The notes under the pieces were generated by a model. The model had not been told where the DNA came from and ran no database searches. It saw nothing but the letters and a program-made list of their open reading frames with translations. This document shows, in pieces, positions 10,691 through 25,400 of a stretch of DNA of 64,000 bases. The stretch's first letter is position 1; the number at the start of each line of letters is the position of its first letter. The DNA lies in the NCBI GenBank assembly GCA_023935145.1, contig CM043698.1, forward strand, positions 36,843,501 to 36,907,500. The letters run 5' to 3'. Position numbers and translations under genes: made by a program. Source of the stretch: Bretschneidera sinensis. Taxonomy: Eukaryota > Streptophyta > Magnoliopsida > Brassicales > Akaniaceae.

Positions 10691-12150
10691 TTGGTACAAT
10701 TCTCTCAGTATAAGGGCTATCAGCAATTCAATGTGTTAACTTCTAGGTGAAAATATAGACCACTTAACGTCTCAAGAAGCAAAAGCTCTTCACCAAGAAG
10801 CAAGAACCTGGAGGATTGGATAAGCCAGAATGGTGAAGAGTAAGAAGGTACAATCATGGAATTAGCCAGCTGTGTGAGAATTGTGTGATTAGAAGAGTTA
10901 GTTAATAGTATAAAGAGAAATTGAGGTAATCAGCAGGAGTTGGAGGTTTTTTGTGTGAAGAAGCAGAGACAGAGCAGCTTTTGCTTGTTTCAAGAAGAAA
11001 ATTGAGGGTCTGGCATTTAAAGGGGAAGCCTTTTTGGATTAATTGTACAAAATTTTGAAAGTTTGACCGAGAGAAACCGAGTTTTTCAGCAGAGACTGGT
11101 CTTTGGTCTTATGACAAGTACTAGTAGAGAGAGAGTAGTGGAGAGAGAGGAGAGGAGGTCCAAATGCTGACCAATTCTCCTTTCAAAATAAACCCAACAG
11201 GGGTCTCTTTCTTTTTTCTCTGATTTGTCCTTTAAATGAAATGCATGATTGAGATTAAGAATAGAAACTAATTATCAAGAAAGTCAAACCACCGGAGAAA
11301 GAGTAGACCAAGAAATTTCGAACCATATTCCGCGTTGTTGCCTTGCACTTTTGCTAGTCCAAAGTAGAAGAGCTTACGTACACTGTCTGTGTCATCAACA
11401 GCAAACACTAATATAAGCTTTGATCATGTGCATAGATTCTTCAAGTTGCTTAAAAAAAATTTGGTTGTTTTAAGGATTATCAAGGATGAGTTAAGTCATT
11501 TGTGGCTTAATTAAAAGGGTAAATGATATATTAGTATCCTTTTGTTTTCCAATGGTACCCGAGGTTGGTTCAGTTAGTAAATATAAGATAATATATATTT
11601 TTCATTTTATAGTTTAAATATGAAGAGGCGTGCTTAATTTAATTGGGTTAAACTTATTTGCTTAGGAACAAACTTTCCGAGATACTCAAATTAAACTTTT
11701 GAAATCATGAAAACCTGATCTGTCATAGGCAAATCAGAAAGTACTAATCTGTAATTTGGCTTTAATTAAACTACAGGGAAGTTGTTATTGACCAAGTCTA
11801 AGGTGGGTCCTCTTCTAGTAAGATTTCTCTACACCACCCTTTTTTTTTGGTGAAATAGCCTTTTTTTTTTTTTTTTTTTTTTGTAAGCAACCATTTATAA
11901 ATGAAGTGAAAGTGATGCAATGATTGCTGTAACCGCGTTTTTGTGGAAAATAATGGATATGGTACGTGGCATTTATCCTATCTTCCAAAGCCAAAAGTGA
12001 TCAAAGATTCCCTCTAGAGGCTTATGACCACTACGGAGTACAACTTCCAGAGTCTTGACCACTCTTTGATGGATAATTTGGATAAGACTAAATATCTATT
12101 TGTGGTTGTTATGAGCTTAGTTTAACGGTTGTAATTTTTTATACCCGAAG
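10691..12150 (-). promoter_or_regulatory. upstream region of the WRKY gene
   Basis: Holds the 5' UTR and promoter of the minus-strand WRKY gene. TTGAC-type W-box cores occur at 11063-11068 (TTGACC), 11282-11287 (AGTCAA, reverse) and 11788-11793 (TTGACC). A GA-rich tract lies at 11127-11160 and a poly-T tract at about 11862-11882. Regulation by WRKY factors, including self-regulation, is an inference from the motifs. No other gene seen. Confidence 0.45.
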
Positions 12151-12780
12151 TGATGTTTTCATTTGAGTAGGGTTGTTATCGTTTAATCGAAATAAAAATA
12201 AATAAAAAATGAGTTTAAACATAAAAATTGATAATATTAAACAGAATTTATTTAAAATTATTTTTAATTTTTCATGTAACTGAGCCGAACCGTTAAGATT
12301 TGTTGGAAAAGTTCAAAAAACTCGATTCGAAACTTGATTAAATCGAGCTCGAGTTTAAAGCTCAGTTAACTTATCGAGCTTATATCAAATTCGACTTGTT
12401 AGGTTTCGAGTCAGCTCGATTTAATTAATAAATTAAATAAATATATTTATTTTATATATTTAATATATATTTATAAAAAACATGTATTTATTTATTTATT
12501 TTAAATATATAAATACTAAATGTATTTATTTTATTTTGAAATATATATATATTTATTATTTTATTTCGAAAAGTTAAGCTTGAGCTCGAGTTGACTCGTA
12601 AGTCGAGCTTGAGTATGAATTTCATCTCACAAGTAGAGATCGAGTTCAATTTTCTTAACTCGAATTCGACTCGAATAAATTTTTTACTCACGAGTCAAAC
12701 TCGAGCTCTCATCAACTTACCCCTACTTGTCAATGTCAATTTATCTTATCAATCTATTTATTGTGAATGGCTGAATGAAT
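12151..12780. repeat. degenerate repeat rich in GAGCTCGAG/ACTCGA words around an AT core
   Basis: Clusters of GAGCTCGAGT, TCGAGCTT and ACTCGAATTCGACTCG occur at 12340-12420 and 12575-12715 on both sides of a very AT-rich core (12425-12565). Similar words recur at 42500-42840. The layout suggests an old transposon-derived inverted repeat. No ends or target duplication could be defined. Confidence 0.4.
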
Positions 12781-12949
12781 GTTGAGGTATGTACTATCCA
12801 AAAATTCTTGGTTAGATCTGTTTTAAAACCAATATTTTAGATCCGTCTGAAATTTTATTGGTAATTTCGAATAACTTTGTTAGTAACATTATTTTTTTAT
12901 TCTCACTTATATTAACGTTACCAAAAATAATGTTATCAATAAAGTTCTT

Positions 12950-13040
12950 TAAAAATACTAATAAAGTTTCTAGAGGGTAACATTCATATATTATTATTGC
13001 ACAAAATACTAATAAAGTTTCTAGAGGGTAACATTCAATA
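12950..13040. repeat. 51-bp direct tandem duplication
   Basis: AATACTAATAAAGTTTCTAG followed by AGGGTAACATTCA occurs twice with a 51-base offset (starting near 12955 and 13006). It lies in a TAGTAACATTAT-rich stretch resembling other AT-rich inserts in the window. It is about 270 bases beyond the 3' end of the R3-MYB gene. The rest of 12781-13305 shows nothing else. Confidence 0.6.
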
Positions 13041-13305
13041 ATTCTGGTAAAAAAATATTTGTTTCAGAATAAAAACTAAATGTAGAGAATCTAAAAATAT
13101 TGGAGGAGTTCCCACTAAAATAAGAACGAAACAGAAATCCAAGAAAGTAGAAATAATATAAGTTGAACAAAATAAACCCGTGGAAACAGAGAGCTACGGA
13201 AATTAAGCAAAAATTATATACAACAACAATTTCAAAGTAACAAAAGAATAAAATGAACAAGAAGCTTTGGTGAACTTGTGGAGATCAGATGGATGGTAAA
13301 AAAAA

Positions 13306-13429
13306 TCAATACTTTTTGGCATTTTGCTCATTTCTTTTTTCTGCAAATGCCTCACCATGTTTCATCATCCAAAACCTCTCTATTTCTTCTGCTTTTCTTC
13401 CCGAAATCCGCCCCGCTATTAAATCCCAC
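13306..13429 (-). other. exon 3 of the R3-MYB gene
   Basis: The acceptor (TTTAACAG, reverse strand) precedes G-TGG-GAT, which completes the split Arg codon left at the end of exon 2. It encodes [20 protein letters not shown] and a 21-residue tail (MMKHGEAF... ending KKY), then TGA at 13308-13306. It is listed separately because it lies over 21 kb from exons 1-2 and would easily be missed. Confidence 0.88.
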
Positions 13430-16400
13430 CTGTTAAATTCATTTTAATTTTCTTATTAATTAAGATACTGATCGATAAGGTCGTCAATCCAAAAGGAAAT
13501 AAACAAAGTTAAAAATATTCAACACAACATCAATTTGCCACATGAAAAAAAAAATATAATTATATATTATTTTTTTCTTTTTTAGGATCTTTATAGTCAA
13601 TCACGTTATAACAAGTGATGTGATGTAATTGATTGATTGTTTAGATGAAACCGTGTCATACGTGACGAGACGACCAATCATCTTCCGACACGTAGTAAGG
13701 GGTATAATGGTAATTTCACACTATAAGACCTGTTTTTGTTCCACCGTTCTAACTTTCTGATAAACTCACACGACAGATGAATAACTCCAAAAGAATACTA
13801 CTCCTATCCTAACATTACAGTTGCTCTCATGATCAAACTCTACTCCTGCACACTATAAATATGGGCCCTCATAAACTAAAAGGTACGAACAATTCTGAGC
13901 ACACAACCCCATTCTTTTTTTAATTTCCTTCATTCTCCAGAAAAAGCTTTAAACTAACTTAGGTATCGGAGAGTCCTCCGGAGGCATCACCCTCCCTCGA
14001 CCTCCGAGACTTTAAGTTTTAGCTTCGTTACGTGTGTACATGTCCCACTCTTCGACAGTTCAGATTCCAACATCAACAGCGTCCATGACATATGGAATCC
14101 CATTAAACATTCAAAAGAAACAAGCAGTAACAAATCCCTTTATTTACTAGTACTAATAATATTTTTATATGGTAATAATGCTAATAATATATATTTTAAT
14201 TAAGACAAACCTTACGAAATTTTTTACATGAAATTCATAAAATACTTTTAAAATTTTCACTTTAGCTTAACATTGATAGTGCTTCGAAAGGTAATCCTGG
14301 TGCTGCTGAGCAAGAAGTTTGGTTCGTGATTCTCATAGATCCTAGATTGTTGGTTTCTCAGCTAGTCTAAGCACTTGCTCAAGCCTTACAACGGAGCTGG
14401 AGGCTATTCAGTGAGGTCTGCTACTGGCATGGCAGAAGGGCTTTCGCAAAGTGATATGTGAAGTTGACGTTGTAGCTTCTATTAAACTAATCATGGGCAA
14501 TTCTAGTGGTTTTGATCCTGTTAACCTTTCTCTAATTTTAATAATGACAAAACACAACTTTAATTGTACTAATAGTTTTATCTAAGTGTTTAAACGGTAA
14601 AAGCTTTCAACAAAGAATCAAGAGGCAAGAACTCAACCCGTATTAAACGCTAAGACAAGACAGAAGATATAGAATAGGCATTAAGGTATTGAAACAATCT
14701 GTAAATTTATCATGTTCAAGTAAGTAGCTTGTCTTATGGCTCTCTTTACAAAATAATTTTGACAAAACTATTTATTTGAACACTTCCAAGACAAAAATAG
14801 TTTTATTACATGAAAAACTGGGTTGAAGGGCAACCCAGTCGACTAGGGATGAGACAGAATGTCCCCAGTCGACTAGTGTAGAGCACCTAGTCGACTGGCA
14901 TCTAGGACAATGAGTTCCCAATCGATTGGTGCTTAGGACCCAGTCGACTGGTACTCTCCTACAGCCTAAAAGTGAGATTTTTCACTTGACCCAGTCGACT
15001 GGTACAAAGACCCAGTCGACTGGTAATTCGAAAATATGACTGTTTGAGACACAGGACTTGAGCATTTAATGCACCAAACCTACCAAGTCAGTGTCTAACG
15101 GCCATATTGATTCAAGGTTATATAAACCCACTTCAATGAGCATTTAAAAAATAAGAGATTACACATTCAATTCATAAGTTTGCTCATTAATTCTCAAAAG
15201 CTTTGAAAAATTTATTGTTGAGCCATTCTTCAAGCTTTTTCTTGAAAGAGAGATATTATTCATTTGTAAAAACATTTATTGCTATCTCTCTACCATTTAC
15301 TTTACATCAAATCACATTTATTGTAAAAGGGAAAGAGTTGTAATAACTCTTAGAGTGTTTAGAATTAAACACTTCTTTGTAAGCTTCCGTGAGAAATGGA
15401 TTAGCTTTCGAGAGGAAGGGATTAGCTTCCGCAAGGAAGGGAATAGCTTCCGAGAGGAAGGGTTTGGTTGTAAGGTTTGTACAACACCAGTGAAGTTGTA
15501 CGACTAAAAATTTTAGTGGATCACTTCAAGGAGGTTCCTTGAAAAGAGTGGACATAGGGTCAGAAGGAATCTGATATTGTCGAACCACAATAAACTGAGT
15601 TTGCACTTTCTCTTCCTTAAACTCTTTTACTTAAAGCACATTACTTGTTTGTATGCTTGTGCATTTAACTGTTTTTTTAAACTTGCAAATAATTAGCAAA
15701 AGTTTTTAAAAACCCAATTCACCCTCCTCTTGGGTTGGAACCCCAGTCTACAATTGGTATCAGAGCCTTGTTCTTAGTTTTAGGCTGAAAATCCTTGAGT
15801 TGATCCGATGGCATCAAATAGCTATTCTGAAGGACATTCCTACACTAGGCCTCCCTTGTTCAATGGCAAGATGAAAATCTTTGTCGAAAGATAAAATTAT
15901 AATCTATTGATAGTCATTGAGGAATGACCTAGAATTCCTACAAAGGAAATAACTATTGAAGAAATCAATCATACAATGCCTAAACTCAAAACTGAGTTCA
16001 ATGAAGAGGATTGTAGAATGATGTCTCTAAATAGTAGAACCACAAGTATTTTACATTGTGCTTTAGATATTAATGAATATAATAAAATTTCTGCTTGTGT
16101 TTCGGCTAATGAGATTTGGGATAAATTGCAAGTTACATATGAAGGAACTAGCAAAGTTAAAAAATAAAAAATCTATATGCTAGTGTCCGAGTATGAATCC
16201 TTCAAAATGTTTCATAACGAAACAATTTCTGAAATGCACTCACGTTTCACCACTATTGTTAACAGTTTGAAGCTTCTTGGTAGGAACATTGAGGAATTTG
16301 AACTAACAACGAAAATCTTAAGGTCTTTGCCATCCACTTGGAAAGTAAAGAAGACGGCCATCACGGAGGCCAAAGATCTCGAAAAACTTGATGTCGAAAC

Positions 16401-19400
16401 ACTTCTCAGATCAATATTGACATATGAGATGGAAGAAATGAATCCCTTTGTCAATGATGATCAGAAGAATAAAAAGGTGATTGCTCTCAAAGCCTCTACG
16501 AGCAACAAAGAAGAAGAAACGGAAGAAGAGGTGGAGAGCAGCGAAGAAGATGGTGAGATGGCTTTAATCACCAAAAGGTTTCACAAATTCTTGAAGAAGA
16601 GCAAGAAACCATACACAAAGGATCCCACTTCAAAAAGGGAACCACTTGTGTGTTATAGTTGCAAGATCACATCAAGGCCGATTGTACAGTGAAAAGCAAA
16701 CCATATAAGAGCTTTAAAAAGAAAGCTATGATTGCAACCACTTAGAGTGATGACGAAGAAGAAGAATCCTCAGACAATGACGTCGGATACAAGGAGATTG
16801 CCAACCTATGTCTTATGGCAATCGACGAAGAAAATAAGGTATCAAATTCTTCCCCTTCTAATAATAACATTGTTAGTAGTAGTGAAGAATTAATAGAGGT
16901 CATAAATGAAATGCATGAAGAATTGAAGAAATTCGATTATAGGAACACCATTCTCAAAAAAGATGTGTCATCTCTTTCTAAAGAGATAGAAGGCTTAAAA
17001 GAAGAAAAAGAAAAAGTATCTTCCTTGCGTTATAATTCTTCTCAAGATTTTCTTAAAGATGAAAATGAAAACTTAAAGAAGAAGATAATAGAATTGAATG
17101 ACACTATATCAAGACTTATGCTTGGAAAAGAAAAGCTAGATGAAGTGCTATCTTGCCAAAGATTAAGTGGAGGAAAATCCGAATTAGGTTATTCTCCATT
17201 AGGCAAGCAAAATCAAAAGAGACCATCATGAAAGCATCATGTGTGAATGAAGCCTCTACTTCAAATACCATTAGCAAGGTTAAAAGCATTCCTTCAATGA
17301 ATGCTAGTAGGTCTAAAAATACTAATTCTAATGCATATACAAGAATTAAGCATCCTACAAATACTCATGCATATATGTATACTCACTCAAGAAATGCAAA
17401 TGCTAGGAACAATCATTCAAGAAATGCGTATACACATCCTATGAGTAACCACTATATGAATCCTAGAGATAATATGTATACTCAAAACTTGCACACTACA
17501 CATGCATATCCTAGGAATTACCATTATATGTATCTTAGAAATAAAATGCATGTTCACAATAATGCAAGCATAAATCCTAGAAATCACCATCATACATTTC
17601 CTAGAAATGACATGCACAATAGAAACATGTATCTTAGGAATACTCAACCAATGAGCTATAGACATGCACAACTAAGAAATTCTAGAAATTTCAATATCTA
17701 TTATCCTAGGATTGTGCATCATCAACATATCTATAGATATAGAATACTTTACAATGTTAAGAACGTATGGGTTCCTAAAGGAACCATATTTTCTAGGACT
17801 AATCCCAAATGACCCAAGAAATTTTGGGTACCTAAGAGTGCAATTATGTATCCTTGTGTGATGTAGATATGTCTCCACACCAAAGAAAAAGGTAACTGTT
17901 GGTACCTTAATAGTGGATGCTCAAAGCACATGACCGGTGATCAAAGTGTATTTAAAGAGTTAACTCTAAGAGATAGTGGACATGTCACCATTGAAGACAA
18001 CACAAAAATAAAGATCATCAGGCATGAAAAAGTTGGTAATGATTTCTCAACCATTGATCATGTATTATTTGTGCAAGGCCTTAAGCCAAATTTACTAAGT
18101 ATTAGTCAACTATGTGACAAAGGCAACAAAGTCATATTTGAAACCTCTCATTGTCTAGTTATAGACATCAAGAGTAACAAGATCAAGTTTGTTGGTCATA
18201 GACACGAAAATATCTATATAGTTGATTTAAAATCCTTGCATTCAGAAAATGAAAAATGTTTTGCCGCATTTAGTGAAAACCCATGGCTATGGCATAGAAG
18301 GCTTGGTCATGTGAATATGGATTTACTTAAAATAATTTCAAAAAAAATTTAGTCATTGAACTTCTGAAAATCAAATTTGAAAAATATAAGGTGTGTAATG
18401 CTTGCCAAATGGGAAAATGATGCAGGAGGATCCGAGTTGTCCGATAGCACATTGTTGGCACTAAGATACCTTGAGTTGGCATAGCAAGTCAGCTACCTAG
18501 ACTGGTTTACATCGTTTAACGGGCCACGGGCTAGGATCGGGTCCCGGAGACCCTAATCTTATTGGAAACGGGCTTCCGAGCAAAACTTAAGCTTTTAGCC
18601 CTAACCGTCGTCATTTTAAAGCCAAAAAACGACGTTTAGGCTCTCAATTTGGCAGTTTTAAGTTTTTAGAAAACTTTTTATTTTATTTGCAATTACTTTA
18701 AATTCGGCCTTAATTTAATTTTTCTATTTTAGCTTGACCTTATAAATAAGGTTTTAGGGTTTAGTAAACATCATTATTGATTTGCATAATTTTGAAAAAA
18801 ATTCAGAGTTGTTCCTCTGTTTTTTTCTAGGGTTTTTCTCTTGTGTTATTTTCTTCCCTATGAATTATCTACCGAAACTAGCCTGCAGAATAATCGCTAT
18901 TCTGCCCGACTTCAGTTGGTATAAGAGCTTCAGCATCTTCCTGGGTGAGATTTCATCGGTTTCCATGGCTGGTGGTCATGGTCGTCGCAGGCAGGTTCTG
19001 AACGAGGAAGTCCCACGCCGTAATCGTAATGTTCAGGATGCGATGATTAAGGATTTACAGAGGCAAGTTGCAGAGTTAACCCAGCGTCTAGCGGCGCGGA
19101 ATTTCGGTGATCGTGAGATGGAAGATCACGATTTCGATTCCAGTTTTGAAAACCCATATTACAATCCTGCTCGATTCGAGGAACGCTGTGGTCGGGAGGA
19201 TCTTTATAGAGATCTGCGTGGTGGGAGTAGTTGAGGCACTCGCGCGATCGACAGGGCAATGCCAAGATCACAGATTGGGAGAAGATGAAGGGTCACTTCC
19301 TTCCTTTCGGCTACACTCAAACCTTGTTTCAGTGACTTCATTCGTTGAGGCAAGGCACGAGATCGGTGGATGATTACATGGAGGAGTTCTATCAATTGAT

Positions 19401-22400
19401 AGCCTAGAATGATTTATCCGAGACAGAAGAGCAGATAGTGGCACAATATTTGTGGGGATTCCGGCAGCCCCTGCAGGATGTCCTCAGCCTTCACTCACTG
19501 TGGACCATTTCTGAAGCATACTAGCGTGCACTTACGGTGGAAAAACAACAGAACATGAGGCCAGTGATTAGAAGCGATCAAAATAGTCGGCCGGTTCACC
19601 CTAAAAAATCCCATCCTGCCCAGCAACCACCCCAGGGTAACTCTAACTCAAATATTATATATTTTAAATGTGGTGAACAGGGACATAAGCGACTGAGTGC
19701 AGGAAGCCTGCTAGTCATAAGGGCAAAAATCTCCTGATTGAGGACGACAGGGTAGATGAAATTGAGGAGATTGGAGAGTCTGTGTATGACGATGATGAAG
19801 ATGGAGATGTGTTATATGGAGATGGCCATGAGACTCTGGTCGCTCGTAAGAGTCTACTGACCCCCAAGGGCGATACAGGGGACGATTGGTTGAGAACCAA
19901 TATTTTTCACACGACCAGCACAGTTGCAGATAAAGTCTGCAAGATGATCATTGACAGTGGTAGTTGTGAGAATGTAGTGTCTGAAGAGACTATCCAGAAA
20001 CTGCAGTTGAAGACAGATCTTCATCCTAAGCCGTATAAATTGTCGTGGCTGAATAAAGGCAGTGAGGTAACAGTAGATAAGTGATGCCTAGTGTCTTTTT
20101 CGATTGGTAGGAAATATTTTGATAATGCTTGGTGTGATGTTGTGTCTATGGATGCTTGTCATGTATTGTTAGGCAGACCCTGGCAGTATGATCGCAGTGT
20201 TATTCATGATGGGCGGAAAAATACATATTCTCTTAGCATCAAAGGAAAAAAGATTGTGTTGGCACCTCGTCGGGAAGGAACCACTCCTACCCCGGTAACC
20301 AATAATACTAATCTGCTTTCGATGTCCAGGTTTTTAGCTAAGGTTGAGCGTGGAGACGTGGTCTATGCTCTGCTGCCTTGTGGGAATAGTGCAGCAGACA
20401 TGAATCCAGATTCACCAGCAGAGGTGCAGTAGTTGCTAGCAAAGTTTTCTGACCTGATGCCAGAGGATCTTCCTCTAGGGTTGCCGCCTGATGTCTTTAA
20501 TGTGAAACACCTGAGTCCTTGTTTTGTGGATTCCGATGAAGCTATTGTGAACTCGAAGACGAGTTCTTTCCAACCCGAGGCGACTGATGCAAGAGGATCC
20601 GAGTCAGATGATACTGAGTTGTCCGATAGTACGTTGTTGGCATTGAGATACCTTGAGTTGGCAGATCAGTGCAAAGATAACAAGTGGGCTACCTAGGCCG
20701 GTTTACCTCGTTTAGCGGGCCACGGGCTCAGATCGAGTCCCGGAGACTCTAGTCTAATTGGAAACGGGTTTCCGGGCAAAACTTAAGCTTTTAGTCTTAA
20801 GTGTCGTCATTTTTAAGCCAAAAAACGACGTTTAGGCTATCAATTTGGCGGTTTTCAGTTTTTAGGAAACTTTTTATTTTATTTGCAATTACTTTAAATT
20901 CGGCCTTAATTTAATTTTTCTATTTTTAGCTTGACCTTATAAATAAGGTTTTAGGGTTTAGTAAACATCATTATTGATTTGCATAATTTTGAATAAAATT
21001 CAGAGTTGTTCCTCTGTTTTTTTCTAGGGTTTTTCTCTTGTGTTATTTTCTTCCCTATGAATTATCTGCCAAAACTAGCCTGCAGAATAATCACTATTCT
21101 GCCCAGCGTAAAAAAACAAACTAGAATTTCTTCTAAATCAAAAAATGTAGTCTCAACTACTAGACCATTGGAACTTTTGTATATGGACTTATTTGGTCCA
21201 ATAAGAACCATTAGTCTAGGTGGCCATCAATATGCTCTTATTATTGTTGATGACTATTCAAGATATACCTTTGTTATCTTTATTGCTTACAAGGATGAAG
21301 CTTGCAAAAGATTTGAAAACTTTTGTAAAAAGGTTCAAAATGAAAAAAAGAATTTGTGTTTCAAGCATTAGAAGTGATCATGGAAAAGAATTTGAAAACC
21401 AAAGCTTTTCAAATTTTTGTGATGAAAATGGAATCGATCACAACTTTTTGGCTCCTAGAACTCCTCAACAAAATGGAGTTGTTGAGAGGAAAAATAGAGT
21501 TATAGAAGAATTTGTAAGAACAATGCTTTGTGAAAATAGCTTGCCAAAATACTTCTGGGCGGAAGCCGTAAAGACCTCTTGCTATATCTTAAATAGAATT
21601 TTAATTAAGCCTATGCTTAACAAAACTCCATATGAATTATGGAAAGGTAGAAAGCCTAATATCTCATATTTTCGTGCCTTTGGTTGTAAATGCTTTATCC
21701 TAAATAACAATAAAACTAATTTGGGTAAATTTGACTTAAAGACCGATAAGGGGATATTCTTAGGATATTCAACCTTTAGTAAAGCTTATAGAGTCTTCAA
21801 CAAGAGAACATTAGTGGTAGAAGAATCTGTATATATAGCCTTTGATGAGTCTAACCCAATTGGTAATAGAGTAGTTTCTCTCAATGATGATGCAGATTTC
21901 ATTCCAAGAACGGAAACACCTACTCCTATTGTTGACCCAAAGGAGAGCCCACCTCAAACAAATCAAGAGATAGAAGCTCTCAAACTGGACCAACCATCTA
22001 CAAGTCAACAAGAGGATAGTCTTCCCAAAGATTAGAGGTATGCAAATTATCAACCAATCGATTAAATGATTGGTGATCCTTCACAAGGGATAAGAACTCG
22101 TTCCTCTATTAGAAATATTTGCAACTGTATAGCCTATCTATCTCAAATAGAACCTAAAACATTTGTATAAGCAGAGAATGATGTTGATTGGATAAATGCC
22201 ATGCAAGAAGAAATAAATCAATTTGAAATAAACAATGTATGGAATGTAGTTCCTAGACCAAAGAATCATACAATAATAGGAACTAAATGGGTATTTAGAA
22301 ATAAGATAGATGAAAATAGAATAGTAACTAGGAATAAGGCTAGACTAGTTGCTAAGGGATATAATCAAGAAGAAGGAATAGACTTTGATGAGAGCTATGC

Positions 22401-25400
22401 TCCCGTAGCAAGATTAGAAGCTATTCGAATGTTATTAGCCTTTGCATGCTTTAACAAGTTTAAATTATTTCAAATGGATGTAAAAAGTGCATTTTTAAAT
22501 GGCTTTATAAAAGAAGAGGTATATGTTGAGCAACTTCTTGGATTTGAAAATCCTAGTCTTCCAAATCTTGTCTACAAGTTTTCTAAAGTTCTATATGGGT
22601 TGAAACAAGCTCCAAGAGCATGGTATGAAAGACTAAGTAAATTTTTTATTGATAACAAGAGGAAAAATAGACACAACTCTCTTCACAAAAACTCACAAAA
22701 AATGACACACTACTAGTCCAAATATATGTTGATGATATCATATTTGGTGCTACAAATGAATCTATGTGTCAAGAGTTTGCTAAGTGCATGCAAGGTAAAT
22801 TTGAAATGAGCATGATGGGAGAGCTTACCTACTTCCTTGGACTTCAAATCGAAAAATTGAAAGAATGTATCTTCATTAATCAATCAAAATACACCAAGGA
22901 CCTACTAAAATGGTTCGAGATGGAAAGCTCAAAGTCACTTGGTACTCCTATGAGCACTTCTACAAAACTTAACCTTGATGAAGGAGGTAAGTATGTAGAC
23001 ACTAAAACTTCTATAAGCATAATAGGAGCTTTACTTTATTTAACTGCAAGTAGACCTGATATAATGTTCAGTGTATGCATGTTTGCTAGATTTCAAGCTA
23101 ACCCTAAGGAATCACATGTGATTGCAGTAAAAAGAATCCTTAGATATCTACAAGGGACTCAAAACCTAGGATTATGGTACTCTAGAGATTTATCTTTTAT
23201 GCTTGTAGGATATTCGATGCTGATTTTTCGGGGTGCAGGTTAGATAGAAAAAGCACTAGTGGAACATACCAATTTTTAGGTGCAATGCTAACCTCTTGGT
23301 TTTCCAAGAAACAAAACTCAGTTGCACTATCAACCGCCGAGGTGGAATATATAGCAGTCGAAAGTTGTTGTGCGTAAGTGCTGTGGATGAAACAACAACT
23401 AGAAGACTATGGCATGAACTTTAAAAATATTCCAATTCATTGTGATAACACCAGTGCTATCAACTTAACCAAAAACCCCATTCAGCATTCTAGAACCAAA
23501 CACATAGAAATTATACATCATTTCATAAGAGATCATGCTCAAAAAGGTGATATAAGACTATAATTCATTCATTCAGAAGATCAAATAGCTGACAATCTTA
23601 CAAAACCATTAAGTGAAGCTAGTTTTTGTAAGATTAAAAAATCAATGTGCTTAATAGACTATGATAAACTATATGTTTGATTACATCATTATTCATCATA
23701 TGCATATTTGACATCTAGTGTATGAGTATTAAACCTTATTTAATATTTTCTTCACTCAAGATGGCATAGATAAACAAATTTCGTGCTAAGACTCTAAGCT
23801 GAAGCTTTCTTTTAAGGGTCCAGTCGACTGGTAATACACCGCCTTTTCACCCAGTCGACTAGTCCAAGTACCCAGTCGACTGGTAGAACAAGACCTTGTT
23901 TAGAGCCAATTTTTTGAATTTCTGGTAACTACCCATTCGACTGGTATGAATAACCCAATCGACTAGTATTTCTCTGCTAGTTTAGTCAGTGGACTGGTAT
24001 CTCTACCCAGTCAACTGGTATGTCAAAAATTCCCAAATCAATGAAGGACCTAGTCTACTGGTGCCCTAACCCAGTCGACTAGTATCGCGATTCTATAAAT
24101 AGTCACTTCAATTTTTTAGGGCTTTCACTCTATTTTCAAAACCTTGAAGCTTTCTCTTTCTAGAAAATCTCACTTTTCCTTCCAAAATCTCACAAAACAC
24201 TCCATAGTATCCTTAATCTCATCCCTTATCACCTTCAATTCAACTTTCCACGGCTACAAATTTCGTTTTCCCCAAAAATCTCTCAAATCTCCCTAAAAAT
24301 ACCTTTTTCTAAATGTCTGAAAGGATCCGAATCAAAACCACTGTTGGAGGACCTCACGCGCCTACTATGCCACAATCCAAGAAATTCACGGCACTGGATG
24401 CCGAAGAAAAAGGCTCGATGGGATCCTCGAGCAAAAAGGCGATAACAGAGCTCGACGACTCACTCTTCTAAAGTCCAGCCGCCAAAGAGAGGTATAATCT
24501 GTCATTCGTCACAAGAAGATCATGACGGGTAGATTCGTTGACTTTAATTCTATTCGTCATGAAAACTTTGACATTTTACCTTATTTTGAAGCAGTGCACT
24601 TGACACCACTTTTTAAGATTCACCAAAAGTACTACCAACGCCTGATATACCAGTTCTACGCAAACTTGGTGAAACCTAGTCCACTGGCTCTTCGTTTCAG
24701 AACTAGTATGATGGGCATGGAGTTTGAGGTGAACACTGACCTCCTGGTGAGGATCTTGGGGATCCCAGTGGGAGGGATCCAATGGAGTCTGGGCGGATGG
24801 CCAGACAACTTCGACTATGAGGAGGCATGTTAGATCGTTAGAAGAGACCCTAACTACATCTTTTAGCCCACTACATTTCACACATGTAATGACATGCCCC
24901 TCAATTCGAAGTTGTTCAATCTCATCGTGAGTTAGACCATCTATCCACGACTTGGGATTCGGGGCTATCTCTCAAAGATAGACGTCGTATTGATTTGGTG
25001 TCTCAACACTGGACACCACTTTAACATCTACCCCCTACTGCTCGCCAACATGATCAACGGTGAAGCTAGTGACTCCAAATGTCTTCCCTTTGGGATGCTT
25101 ATCCCCCTCATCTTCCAGCACTTTCGGGTTCTTTTTCCCGCCTCTGAAGCTCAGGACATCGGCCCCAAGGACATCATCAATGTCTCTTCTTTGAAGAAGA
25201 TAGGGTGCACGATTCTAGATAGGATGATCTACTCCAAGGCCAGGAAGAACATTAAGATTGGAGAGGGAGACAACAGCGAGGAAGACGACGAGGGTCCTGG
25301 TGATGCTGCCCCTCCCAGTGCTATAGAAACTGATGACCGAGCACCACCGCATGGTAGTTCTAGTACTGGTCAGGCTGGGTACGATGATCTACTCCAGGCT

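Larger units (their letters stand above)
18419..21110 (+). mobile_element. nested Ty3/gypsy element lacking RT, RNase H and integrase
   Basis: About 2.7 kb, flanked by two related LTRs (18419-18914 and 20585-21110) with a primer site (TTGGTATAAGAGC at 18916). It interrupts Copia 1 between the CQMGK codons and QTRISSKSK; short A runs flank both sides, but an exact 5-bp target duplication is blurred. Internal coding has Gag and protease, then jumps to the integrase C-terminus. The solo LTR at 7340-7795 belongs to the same family. Confidence 0.85.

Noticed and set aside
17417..17671. Minus-strand ORF opposite the Asn/His-rich linker of Copia 1
   Set aside because: Shadow of the plus-strand element sequence with no family similarity.
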